This document shows, one piece after another, positions 6,849-13,417 of a stretch of DNA of 20,866 bases. The stretch is from CAZHLD01 sp964533185 (lineage in GTDB: Bacteria > Acidobacteriota > Terriglobia > Acidiferrales > UBA7541). Under the pieces are notes generated by a model. It had not been told where the DNA came from. It searched no databases and was given only the letters and a program-made list of their open reading frames with translations. The stretch is from positions 1-20,866 of the forward strand of contig CAZHLD010000058.1 of NCBI GenBank assembly GCA_964533185.1. The letters are read 5' to 3'. How positions within the stretch are numbered: the first letter of the stretch is position 1; the number at the start of each line of letters is the position of its first letter. The position numbers and the translations under genes are program-made.

Positions 6849-8065
6849 ATCCGGCCGCACCGGAAAAAGCTCCCGCGCGCAAGCCCGCGCTCTCTGAGAA
6901 GGCCGGGCGTTTCACCGAGTCCGTCATCCGCGAAATGACGCGCCTGGCCCAGCGCTACGGCGCCGTCAACCTGGCTCAGGGCTTTCCAGATTTCCCCGCT
7001 CCCATCGAAATCAAGCAGGCCGCCCAGGAAGCCATCGCTCGCGACATCAACCAGTACGCCATCACCTGGGGTTCGAAGCCGCTGCGCGACGCCATCGCGG
7101 AAAAATTTGCCCGCACGCAGGGCGTCACCATCGACCCCGAGCGAGAGATCACCGTCTGCTGCGGCGCCACCGAAGCGATGATGTCGGCGATGATGGCGGT
7201 GATGAATCCCGGCGATGAGGTGGTGATCTTCGAGCCGTTCTACGAAAACTACGGCCCGGACGCCATCCTCTCCGGCGCCGCGCCGCGCTTTGTGAAGCTG
7301 CAACCACCAGCTTCCGGCGCGGGTGACGAGTGGACCTTTGACCGCGATGAGCTAACCGCCGTGTTTGGCCCCCGCACCAAGGCCATCATCCTCAACACGC
7401 CCAATAATCCCACCGGAAAAGTTTTCCGCCGCGACGAGCTCGAGTTTATCCGCGACCTGTGCGTCCGCTGGGGCGTCTTTGCCATCACCGACGAAATCTA
7501 CGAGCACATCCTCTACGACGGCGCCCAGCACATCTCCATGGCCGCCATCGATGGCATGCGCGACCTCACCATCACCATCAACGGCATGTCCAAGACCTAT
7601 AGCGTCACCGGCTGGCGCGTGGGCTGGGCCATTGCTGCGCCCGAAGTGACCGCGGCCATTCGCAAGGTGCACGATTTCCTGACGGTCGGCGCGGCGGCCC
7701 CGCTCCAGCAGGCCGGAGCCGTGGCTCTGCGCCTGCCCGAGAGTTACTACACGAAACTCGCCGCCGATTACCTCGTGCGCCGCGACCGCATCCTGGCCAT
7801 TCTCGAGCCGGCCGGCTTCCGCTGCTTCAAGCCCCGCGGCGCGTACTACGTGATGACCGACATCTCGAGCTTCTTCCCGCGATGCGGGACCGACGACGTG
7901 TCCTTCGCCCGCTATCTCGTGGAAAAAATCGGCGTCGCTGTCGTCCCCGGCTCCAGCTTCTACAACGACCCGCGCGACGGCTCCCGGCAGGTCCGCTTTA
8001 CCTTCTGCAAGACCGAGCAAACCCTCGCCGCCGCCGCAGAACATCTCGCCAAGCTCCGCGTCTAG
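6845..8065 (+). CDS. PLP-dependent aminotransferase, class I/II (KAT/YbdL-like)
   Basis: This 406-residue fold-type I aminotransferase keeps NLAQGFPDF near the N-terminus and the substrate/cofactor loop NTPNNPTGKV. It also has DEIYEHI, the PLP-binding lysine K250 in SKTYSVTGWRVG, and the carboxylate-binding Arg near residue 384 (RFTF). The QGFPDFP start and the EIYEHILYDG region are closest to the kynurenine/glutamine-K and methionine aminotransferase subgroup, rather than to classical AspC. The likely job is transamination of methionine, glutamine or aromatic amino acids with a 2-oxo acid. The exact substrate cannot be read from the sequence. The ATG overlaps the transglycosylase stop, so the two are translationally coupled. 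An upstream in-frame start at 6680 lies within slt and was rejected. Confidence 0.92.
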   Translation: MNPAAPEKAPARKPALSEKAGRFTESVIREMTRLAQRYGAVNLAQGFPDFPAPIEIKQAAQEAIARDINQYAITWGSKPLRDAIAEKFARTQGVTIDPEREITVCCGATEAMMSAMMAVMNPGDEVVIFEPFYENYGPDAILSGAAPRFVKLQPPASGAGDEWTFDRDELTAVFGPRTKAIILNTPNNPTGKVFRRDELEFIRDLCVRWGVFAITDEIYEHILYDGAQHISMAAIDGMRDLTITINGMSKTYSVTGWRVGWAIAAPEVTAAIRKVHDFLTVGAAAPLQQAGAVALRLPESYYTKLAADYLVRRDRILAILEPAGFRCFKPRGAYYVMTDISSFFPRCGTDDVSFARYLVEKIGVAVVPGSSFYNDPRDGSRQVRFTFCKTEQTLAAAAEHLAKLRV

Positions 8066-8118
8066 GAAATGAAGCTGTGGGGTCTGCTGACCTCCACGTC
8101 CGCGGTGCTTCCCGACTG

Positions 8119-8127
8119 TGCTAGAAT
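8119..8127 (+). promoter_or_regulatory. Extended -10 promoter of the gene at 8154
   Basis: TGCTAGAAT (TGn plus TAGAAT) would start transcription near 8134, 20 bases before the ATG. No good -35 is present at the normal distance. The upstream gene ends at 8065, so this could be a separate or additional promoter. Confidence 0.4.
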
Positions 8128-8153
8128 CCGCGCGCGAGGCAGGGGGAGACGTA

Positions 8154-8561
8154 ATGGCAATGGAGATGGAGCTAATTCCGGCGGGAACGCGCGTGGAGGC
8201 AAATGGCAACGGCGCGAAGGTGGACGTTTCCGCCAGCCAGACCCGCACTTTTCTCTGCGAGCTGCAGATCACCGACCAGATTGAGCAGGAATCAATCGAC
8301 GTCTCCATCTGGGGTTCCGCCGACGGCGAGAACTGGGGTAGGAAGCCCATCTTGATGCTCCCCCAGCAATTCTACCGCGGCGAGACGCGCATGGTGTTCG
8401 ACCTAACGCTCCGCCCCGAAGTGAAGTTCATTCGGGCCGGCTGGGAAGTGAACCGCTGGGGTCGGGTGGCGCCGTTGCCAATGTTTGTGATTGGCCTTGG
8501 TTTACAGGAAGTGCCCGCAATGACACGCCCTGGTCCGGCTCCGAAAGCAGCCGCCAGTTAG
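8154..8561 (+). CDS. Conserved hypothetical beta-rich protein
   Basis: This 135-residue protein has no signal peptide or membrane segment. The sequence alternates strand-like segments (TRTFLCELQIT, SIDVSIWGSADG, TRMVFDLTL, EVKFIRAGWEVNRWG, MFVIGLGLQEV), which suggests a beta-sandwich. The conserved-looking core contains IWGSADGENWG and WEVNRWGR. The ATG at 8154 has GGGGGAG 5-6 bases upstream, and an in-frame GTG at 8118 lies in the promoter and is rejected. The type is familiar to me as an uncharacterised Acidobacteriota protein, and I cannot name a domain family. It is followed by a 227-base intergenic region with two inverted repeats. Function unknown. Confidence 0.75.
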   Translation: MAMEMELIPAGTRVEANGNGAKVDVSASQTRTFLCELQITDQIEQESIDVSIWGSADGENWGRKPILMLPQQFYRGETRMVFDLTLRPEVKFIRAGWEVNRWGRVAPLPMFVIGLGLQEVPAMTRPGPAPKAAAS

Positions 8562-8589
8562 CCCTTTATTTTCAATTATTTACTGTAGC

Positions 8590-8609
8590 GCCGGGGCAGG
8601 GGCCCCGGC
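8590..8609. terminator. GC-rich hairpin, possible bidirectional terminator
   Basis: GCCGGGGC (8590-8597) and GCCCCGGC (8602-8609) form a perfect 8-bp stem with loop AGGG, 28 bases after the stop of the gene at 8154 and between convergent genes. There is no T-run after it on either strand, so intrinsic termination would be weak. It could instead be a REP-like palindrome. Confidence 0.4.
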
Positions 8610-8652
8610 ATCGGGCTTGGCTAGTAATAAAAACCTCAATTGCAAAAGAAGA

Positions 8653-8702
8653 GGGGTAGGAAGCTGATGGTCGGTTGCCTTGTGGTGGTAGCCTCCTACC
8701 CC
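8653..8702. repeat. Inverted repeat with 9-bp arms in convergent intergenic region
   Basis: GGGGTAGGA (8653-8661) and TCCTACCCC (8694-8702) are exact reverse complements separated by 32 bases. Together with the hairpin at 8590 they fill the gap between two convergent genes. A terminator or mRNA-protecting structure for either strand is plausible. Confidence 0.4.
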
Positions 8703-8788
8703 GCGAGTGGTCTACCTCTATAGACGGTACTCCCCCTCAAAAAGTTTCTTCATCATTGAAAGTTTTTACAATTCGCCCGAAGTTCCCT

Positions 8789-9829
8789 TCAGGGCTTGGG
8801 CGGGGCCGGGGGAGGAGCGTTTTGCGCTTTAGCCAGCGCCCGCTGGACGTTCTCCCGCGACTGCCGGGCCTGCGCGCTGTTGGGCCCGTTGGGATCCAGC
8901 CTCAGGAAGGTGTCCAAGTCCTCGAGCAAGGCCGGATGGTCCTTCTTCCGGATGTGCAGATTGGCCAGGACGAGATGGAGCTGGGGATAGTCCTTCTGCC
9001 GCGAGCGAGCCTCGAGAAGATTCTTCTCCGCCGCATCGAGCCGGTTCAGCCCCAATTGCGCCCGGCCGAGCTCGTAGTAGCCATACCAGGCGTTCAAGTC
9101 GGTCTCCAGGCCCCGGCGGGCCAGCGGCTCGGCTTCCTCGAAGTTGCCGGCGTTGGAGAGCAGGGAAGCCAACGCAAACTGCGGCTCGGCCCAGCGCCCC
9201 TGGCTCAGGTCGATGGACTTGCGAAACGCGGCCTCGGCCGGCACAGGCTGCTCCTGTCGAAGGTAGGCCATGCCCAACTGGTGATAGGCCTCGTAATAGT
9301 CGGGCAGCTCCGCGATGGCCTTTTCAAAAAACGCGATGCTGCCGGGAGCGTCCTTCTTTTCATTAAGTCGTTCCATTCCCCGTTGCAGGGCCGAGTGGGC
9401 CTTGCGCGGGATGGAGAGCTCGCGGGCGGAAACGGTCGCGCCGCCGGGCCTCGTGCCGGGCATTTCCAGCGGTCGCTTCAGGAACAGTACCACGCCGTTC
9501 CGCGAGCTATTCAGGATCTCGATCTGCTCGCGGATCGGCTCATACTCCTTTTCCTCGACAATCAGCAGGTAGACCCCATTCGGCAAGCCCACAAACTCAA
9601 ATTCACCGTTTGACCTTGTGAAGGTCGTATTCACCGTCTCCCCGGTGAAGCGGCGCAGGTCCAGCTTGATCATTTCGAGCGGGCGCATGTCATCGGCGCT
9701 CCGCAAGTTGCCACGGATGTAAAAAGTCCTGGAGGGTGCTGAAGGAGTCGAGCGGGTGATCTGCGGCCACGCAGGATACCCGCAAAAGAGCGCCAGAGCG
9801 AGCAGGGCGAAACCGCTCAATCGTCTCAT
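8789..9829 (-). CDS. Secreted TPR protein with carboxypeptidase-regulatory-like domain
   Basis: This 346-residue exported protein has a signal peptide (residues 1-~22, RRLSGFALLALALFCGYPAWPQ). Residues ~35-120 look like a carboxypeptidase-regulatory-like (Cna-B-type) beta-sandwich: RGNLRSADDMRPLEMIKLDL, then GEFEFVGLPNGVYLLIVEEKEYEP. TPR repeats follow (~140-310, GSIAFFEKAIAELPDYYEAYHQLGMAYL and later units), then a Pro-rich tail. The ATG at 9829 is preceded by GGAGG at optimal spacing, so the longer frame to 9898 is rejected. An extended -10 lies just upstream. It is probably a periplasmic or outer-membrane-associated scaffold, and the binding partner is unknown. It lies 75 bases downstream of the beta-CASP nuclease gene on the same strand. 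Confidence 0.85.
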   Translation of the reverse strand: MRRLSGFALLALALFCGYPAWPQITRSTPSAPSRTFYIRGNLRSADDMRPLEMIKLDLRRFTGETVNTTFTRSNGEFEFVGLPNGVYLLIVEEKEYEPIREQIEILNSSRNGVVLFLKRPLEMPGTRPGGATVSARELSIPRKAHSALQRGMERLNEKKDAPGSIAFFEKAIAELPDYYEAYHQLGMAYLRQEQPVPAEAAFRKSIDLSQGRWAEPQFALASLLSNAGNFEEAEPLARRGLETDLNAWYGYYELGRAQLGLNRLDAAEKNLLEARSRQKDYPQLHLVLANLHIRKKDHPALLEDLDTFLRLDPNGPNSAQARQSRENVQRALAKAQNAPPPAPPKP

Positions 9830-9857
9830 CACCACCTCCGGCGAAGGGGAGAACCAG

Positions 9858-9866
9858 AGTATAGCA
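9858..9866 (-). promoter_or_regulatory. Extended -10 promoter of the secreted TPR gene
   Basis: The minus strand reads TGCTATACT (TGn plus TATACT), which places the start near 9851 and gives a ~22-base leader that contains GGAGG. The -35 match is weak. This makes the TPR gene able to be read independently of the upstream nuclease gene. Confidence 0.45.
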
Positions 9867-9904
9867 CCGCTTCTTGTGGAGCAAGCAGGAATCCCCACGG
9901 TGAT

Positions 9905-11302
9905 TCACGCCGGCAGTAGTTCGAAGGAATCTCCCAGCTTGGGCAGGCTCACGTTGCGCCAGCCCAGTTGGGTTTCCACTCGGGTGCGGAACGCCTCCCG
10001 GGCGGCGGGCTCGCCGTGCACAAGGAACATCTGTCTGGGCGGAGCGGGCATCCCCGCAAGCCAGCGCAGCAGCTCGCCGCGGTCAGCGTGCGCCGAGAAT
10101 TGGTTCAGCTCGATGACCTCGGCTTTCACGGGCACATCCTCCCCGTGAATGCGGAGCGTCTTTGCGCCTTCGAGCAGCGCGCGTCCCCGCGTCCCTTCGG
10201 CCTGGAAGCCTGCGAGCACGACGGCGTTGCGCGAGTCCGGCAGGCGGCGCGCTAGGTGGTGCAGCACGCGGCCTCCCGTAGCCATGCCGCTGGCTGAGAC
10301 GATGATGCAGGGCGTCGTAACTCTGTTGATGGACTTGGACTCGTCGGGCGTGCGCAGGAAGTGCATCTGGCGGGTCTCGAGCGGGTCACCGTTTGGTTCC
10401 TGACGCGTGAACTCCAGGTCGTGCTCTTCATGGTGGCGGCGGTAGAGCTCCGTGGCGCTGATGGCCATGGGGCTGTCCACATAGACGTGGAGCTGCGGGA
10501 TGCGCTGCCAGTCTTCAAGTTCACGCAGGACGTAAAGCAGCGCCTGCGTCCGCCCGACCGCGAACGCCGGAATGATGATCGCTCCACCCCGCCGGGCAAC
10601 CCGCTGGATGATTTCGGCCAGCGCATCGTGGGGAGAGCCGGCCGGGTGGTCGCGGTCGCCGTAGGTCGTCTCGCAGAGCAGGTAGTCGGCGGGCGGGGGC
10701 ACGGCCGGATCGTTCAGAATGGGCTGGTCGTAGCGGCCCACGTCGCCGGAGAAGAGCAAGGTCGCGGGTTTGCCATTTTCCGTGATTTTCAACTCGATTG
10801 ACGTTGCGCCCAGAATGTGTCCCGCATCGTGAGCGCGGATGGAGAATTCCGGACTGACGACTTGCCATGCGTTGCGCGGAAACTCCGTCATACGGGCGAG
10901 CACCGGCGCAACTTCGGCCTCGGTATAAAGGGGCAGCGGCGGGCTATGCTTGCTGTAGCCTTTGCGGGCCGCGTTCTCGGCGTCCTCTTCCTGCAGCCGG
11001 GCAGAATCCGGCAGCAGAATCCCACAGAGCTCTCGCGTCGCGGAATTGGCGAAAATCGGCCCGCGGAAGCCGTCGCGCACGAGTCGCGGCAGGTAGCCGG
11101 TGTGGTCAATGTGGGCGTGCGTCAGCACCACCCAGTCGATGGTGGACGGGTCCACCGGCAGGCGCTCCCAGTTGAGCAGGCGAAGCTGTTTGTTGCCCTG
11201 AAAAAGCCCGCAATCGAGCAGCAGCCTCCGCCCGCCAGCCTCCACCAAATACTTCGACCCCGTGACGCACCCCGCCGCTCCCAGAAACGTGATCTTGGCC
11301 AT
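9905..11302 (-). CDS. Beta-CASP metallo-beta-lactamase-fold ribonuclease
   Basis: This 465-residue protein is a Zn-dependent RNA-processing nuclease of the beta-CASP group (CPSF73/TTHA0252-like). The MBL part has THAHIDHTGYL (motif 2: H62, H64, D66, H67), HDAGHILGATSIEL (motif 3) and LLFSGDVGR (motif 4). The inserted beta-CASP part follows (~245-400): CETTYGDR (motif A Asp/Glu region), IIIPAFAVGRTQALLYVL and VYVDSPMAI. Later it has IIVSASGMATGGRVLHH, QFSAHADRGEL (motif B/C His) and FLVHGEP. All metal ligands appear present, so it should be active on RNA (endo- and/or 5'/3' exonuclease). It lies downstream of tRNA-Ala on the same strand. The start ATG has no clear Shine-Dalgarno and a -10 is only 9 bases away, so the mRNA may be nearly leaderless. 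Confidence 0.92.
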   Translation of the reverse strand: MAKITFLGAAGCVTGSKYLVEAGGRRLLLDCGLFQGNKQLRLLNWERLPVDPSTIDWVVLTHAHIDHTGYLPRLVRDGFRGPIFANSATRELCGILLPDSARLQEEDAENAARKGYSKHSPPLPLYTEAEVAPVLARMTEFPRNAWQVVSPEFSIRAHDAGHILGATSIELKITENGKPATLLFSGDVGRYDQPILNDPAVPPPADYLLCETTYGDRDHPAGSPHDALAEIIQRVARRGGAIIIPAFAVGRTQALLYVLRELEDWQRIPQLHVYVDSPMAISATELYRRHHEEHDLEFTRQEPNGDPLETRQMHFLRTPDESKSINRVTTPCIIVSASGMATGGRVLHHLARRLPDSRNAVVLAGFQAEGTRGRALLEGAKTLRIHGEDVPVKAEVIELNQFSAHADRGELLRWLAGMPAPPRQMFLVHGEPAAREAFRTRVETQLGWRNVSLPKLGDSFELLPA

Positions 11303-11311
11303 AGGCTTGGT

Positions 11312-11341
11312 ATTCTAGTCGAAGACTCTGGGGAGCGTCAG
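11312..11341 (-). promoter_or_regulatory. Promoter of the beta-CASP nuclease gene
   Basis: The minus strand has CTGACG (11341-11336), an 18-base spacer and TAGAAT (11317-11312). The start would fall only a few bases before the ATG at 11302, giving an almost leaderless transcript. Confidence 0.4.
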
Positions 11342-11346
11342 TCTGA

Positions 11347-11384
11347 GGTTTGGCAGACGTAGATCGAAGGGCAACTACCAAACC
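11347..11384. repeat. Inverted repeat between tRNA-Ala and nuclease gene
   Basis: GGTTTGG (11347-11353) and CCAAACC (11378-11384) are exact reverse complements with a 24-base spacer, placed just after the tRNA 3' end. It may be a weak tRNA terminator. No T-run follows on the minus strand. Confidence 0.3.
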
Positions 11385-11392
11385 CGGCGATA

Positions 11393-11468
<76 letters not shown>

Positions 11469-11512
11469 ACTGTTGGGATGAACGCCGGCCTTCCGGCCAG
11501 CAGGTTGAACTG

Positions 11513-11542
11513 TTTATAGCACCCCTGGTCCGTCCCGGTCAA
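11513..11542 (-). promoter_or_regulatory. Promoter of tRNA-Ala
   Basis: The minus strand has TTGACC (11542-11537), an 18-base spacer and TATAAA (11518-11513), with TGC directly before the -10 (extended -10). The predicted start is about 38 bases before the mature tRNA, leaving a leader for RNase P to remove. Confidence 0.65.
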
Positions 11543-11595
11543 ACGTACCATTGCCAACCCCCGGCCAACCCCGGCACACTTTAGGCGTATCATAA

Positions 11596-11624
11596 GGAAC
11601 AAGTGTGGCCGCCCCGGTGTCTAA
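11596..11624 (+). promoter_or_regulatory. ECF (RpoE-type) promoter of the sigma factor gene
   Basis: GGAACAA (11596-11602), a 16-base spacer and GTCTAA (11619-11624) closely match the RpoE-type pattern GGAAC...TCTAA. It lies directly before the ECF sigma gene, as expected for positive autoregulation. The start would be near 11631. Confidence 0.65.
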
Positions 11625-11635
11625 CTCTAGCGAGG

Positions 11636-11658
11636 CTCCGGGCATACCCAGCCCGGGG
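11636..11658 (+). promoter_or_regulatory. Leader hairpin of the sigma factor transcript
   Basis: CTCCGGGC (11636-11643) pairs with GCCCGGGG (11651-11658), with one G-T pair and a 7-base loop. It starts a few bases after the predicted transcription start and could stabilise the mRNA or affect translation. There is no T-run, so it is not an obvious attenuator. Confidence 0.35.
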
Positions 11659-11720
11659 TCAGGGCAAGCGGCCAGATGACCTGCCGGATCGGCGTCCGGC
11701 GGGAGAAAGAGGCGGCGAGC

Positions 11721-12488
11721 GTGTCAGACGTGGCGCGCGTGCTTCCCTGGGACCGGCGTCAGTTTCCTGACGAAGCCGCATTTGTGTCTGAGCTGCAGGA
11801 CGGCTCGGAAGAGGCCTTCGACTGGCTGATCACTCACTACCACGGCCCGGTCTATAGCCTGGTGTACGGCATGCTGGCCGATTCCGCTGATGCCGCCGAC
11901 ATCACCCAGGAAGTTTTCCTGAAGGCCTACAAAGGCATCGGGGGATTTCGCCGGGGTAGCCAGTTGAAGACCTGGCTCTACCGCATTGCCGTCCGCGAGG
12001 CGTTGAACCATCGTCGGTGGACTTGGCGCCATCGCCGACAGCAGACTTCGATTGATGCGCCGCCCGAGGAACAGTCGCCGGCCCTGAACCTGGAGGACCT
12101 GGGCGCAACACCGTTTGAGTTGATGGCCTCCAAGGAAATGCAGGCGGTGGTCCGGGGCGCACTCGCAGAAATCCCGGAGGCCTTCCGCTCCGCAGTGATT
12201 CTGCGGGACCTCGAAGGCCTCTCGTATGAAGAAGTGGCCGAGGTTCTGGATATTTCGGTAGGCACGGTGAAGTCACGAATCCTTCGCGGCCGCCGGGCGC
12301 TGCGCGAGCAGCTCGAGCCACTTTTCAATGGCCATGCCGAGCAACGAAGCCGTGGCATGACGTCTTCGTATAGCAGAATGCCGGCTCCCGCGCAGTTGCA
12401 ATTTGCTCCGGTGCCGGTGGAAGCAGGTACGGAACGGCCTGCGGTGCGCACCCCGTGGAGGGGCCTGCCGTGGGGAGGTGCAAAATGA
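11721..12488 (+). CDS. ECF RNA polymerase sigma factor (RpoE-like)
   Basis: This 255-residue protein is a group 4 sigma factor. Region 2 (~25-95) contains AFDWLITHYHGPVYSLVYGML, DAADITQEVFLKAYKGI and LKTWLYRIAVREALNHRR. Region 4 (~135-190) contains ALAEIPEAFRSAVILRDLEGLSYEEVAEVLDISVGTVKSRI, with its HTH binding the GGAAC -35 element. The ~60-residue C-terminal tail after RREQL (Gly/Pro/Arg-rich) is longer than usual. GTG at 11721 is preferred because AGAGG lies 8 bases upstream. An ATG at 11676 gives 15 more residues without a ribosome-binding site and remains possible. The stop overlaps the anti-sigma ATG (ATGA). An RpoE-type promoter precedes it, so it likely activates its own operon on release from the anti-sigma factor. 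Confidence 0.93.
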   Translation: MSDVARVLPWDRRQFPDEAAFVSELQDGSEEAFDWLITHYHGPVYSLVYGMLADSADAADITQEVFLKAYKGIGGFRRGSQLKTWLYRIAVREALNHRRWTWRHRRQQTSIDAPPEEQSPALNLEDLGATPFELMASKEMQAVVRGALAEIPEAFRSAVILRDLEGLSYEEVAEVLDISVGTVKSRILRGRRALREQLEPLFNGHAEQRSRGMTSSYSRMPAPAQLQFAPVPVEAGTERPAVRTPWRGLPWGGAK

Positions 12489-13177
12489 CGTGCTGGAAAA
12501 TTCAAAAAAAGCTTCCCGGCTACCTGGACGGTGCGATGTCCACTGCCGATCATCAGGTCGTCCGCGAGCATCTGGAGTTTTGTGACGATTGCCGCACGGA
12601 GCTGGAGCGCTACCGCAAACTGGCTCTGCTGACCGCGCGCGTCGAGCGCGCCCTTCCGCCTCCCGACCTCGCCGTGAAGATCCGTGTGACGGTTTCGCGC
12701 CAGCGGAACGCGCGCAGTTGGGCCGAGCGCATGTTGAGCCGTGCCGATCTGACGCTCCGGAATTTCCTTCAGCCGCTGGCTCTGCCGGCCACAGGCGGAC
12801 TGGTCGTTGCCATGCTGATGTTCGTTTTCGGCTATCAGGTAATTGGCGGCGGCGTGCCGCTGGGTGCCGTCCCCAACGATTTGCCCACCAACCTGCTCCA
12901 GCCGGCGCGGCTGGAAACCCTGGGGCCGTTCCCCGTCCCCACGCTTGACGAAGACGAGGCTGGCGAGGCCCGCACTCTTGTGATTGAGGCCCTGGTCAAC
13001 GCCCGCGGTGAAATGGTGGACTACGAGATTCTGGCCGGTCCGAACAATCTTGCTGTTCGCCGGCAACTCGATCAGGCTCTCATGTTCTCCAAGTTCAGAC
13101 CACAAATGAGCTTTGGCCGTCCCACCGCGGGTGGCCGCGTGCTGCTGAACTTCAGCGTCGTCCTCGTCCGCGGTTGA
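12485..13177 (+). CDS. Zinc-finger anti-sigma factor with TonB-C-like domain
   Basis: This is a 230-residue membrane protein. The cytoplasmic anti-sigma domain (1-~80) starts MTCWKIQKKLPGYLDG and has the ZAS zinc motif H29-x3-C33-x2-C36 (EHLEFCDDC), with C3 as a possible further ligand. One transmembrane helix spans ~100-120 (LPATGGLVVAMLMFVFGYQVI). Residues ~158-230 resemble the TonB C-terminal fold (LVIEALVNARGEMVDYEILAG...LDQALMFSKFRPQM...GRVLLNFSVVLV). This would place the TonB-like part outside the cytoplasm as a sensor or energy-coupling contact. The gene overlaps the sigma gene by 4 bases, so both are made together and the protein should hold the sigma factor inactive. The release mechanism (proteolysis or conformational change) is not visible. 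Confidence 0.85.
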   Translation: MTCWKIQKKLPGYLDGAMSTADHQVVREHLEFCDDCRTELERYRKLALLTARVERALPPPDLAVKIRVTVSRQRNARSWAERMLSRADLTLRNFLQPLALPATGGLVVAMLMFVFGYQVIGGGVPLGAVPNDLPTNLLQPARLETLGPFPVPTLDEDEAGEARTLVIEALVNARGEMVDYEILAGPNNLAVRRQLDQALMFSKFRPQMSFGRPTAGGRVLLNFSVVLVRG

Positions 13178-13341
13178 TTGCGTTCCTGCCTCCAATCCCC
13201 TTGTGCGGGCAAGCCGCATCAGCGCGGCCGTAGCTGGTCAGTTTCCGATAGGCCGACTATGCGGGAGTTGGCAGCCGGCCGGAAAGAACGAAGTATGGCG
13301 CTATGAAAGTGTCCGGCATTCCCGGCCATGTCGATATTCGC

Positions 13342-13347
13342 TACAAT
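13342..13347 (+). promoter_or_regulatory. Possible -10 element of the DUF4393-like gene
   Basis: TACAAT lies 70 bases before the ATG at 13418, the best -10 candidate in the 240-base gap after the anti-sigma gene. The -35 match is poor. The rest of the gap holds only a short hairpin (TGCGG/CCGCA, near 13204-13218). Confidence 0.25.
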
Positions 13348-13417
13348 CAAAGCGGTTACCGCCGGTTCGCCCACGGGCGATTTCATCTTAGCCTGACTGC
13401 TGGTAGGAGTGTGCAAC

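Noticed and set aside
13204..13218. Short hairpin after the anti-sigma gene as a terminator.
   Set aside because: The stem is only 5 bp and no T-run follows.
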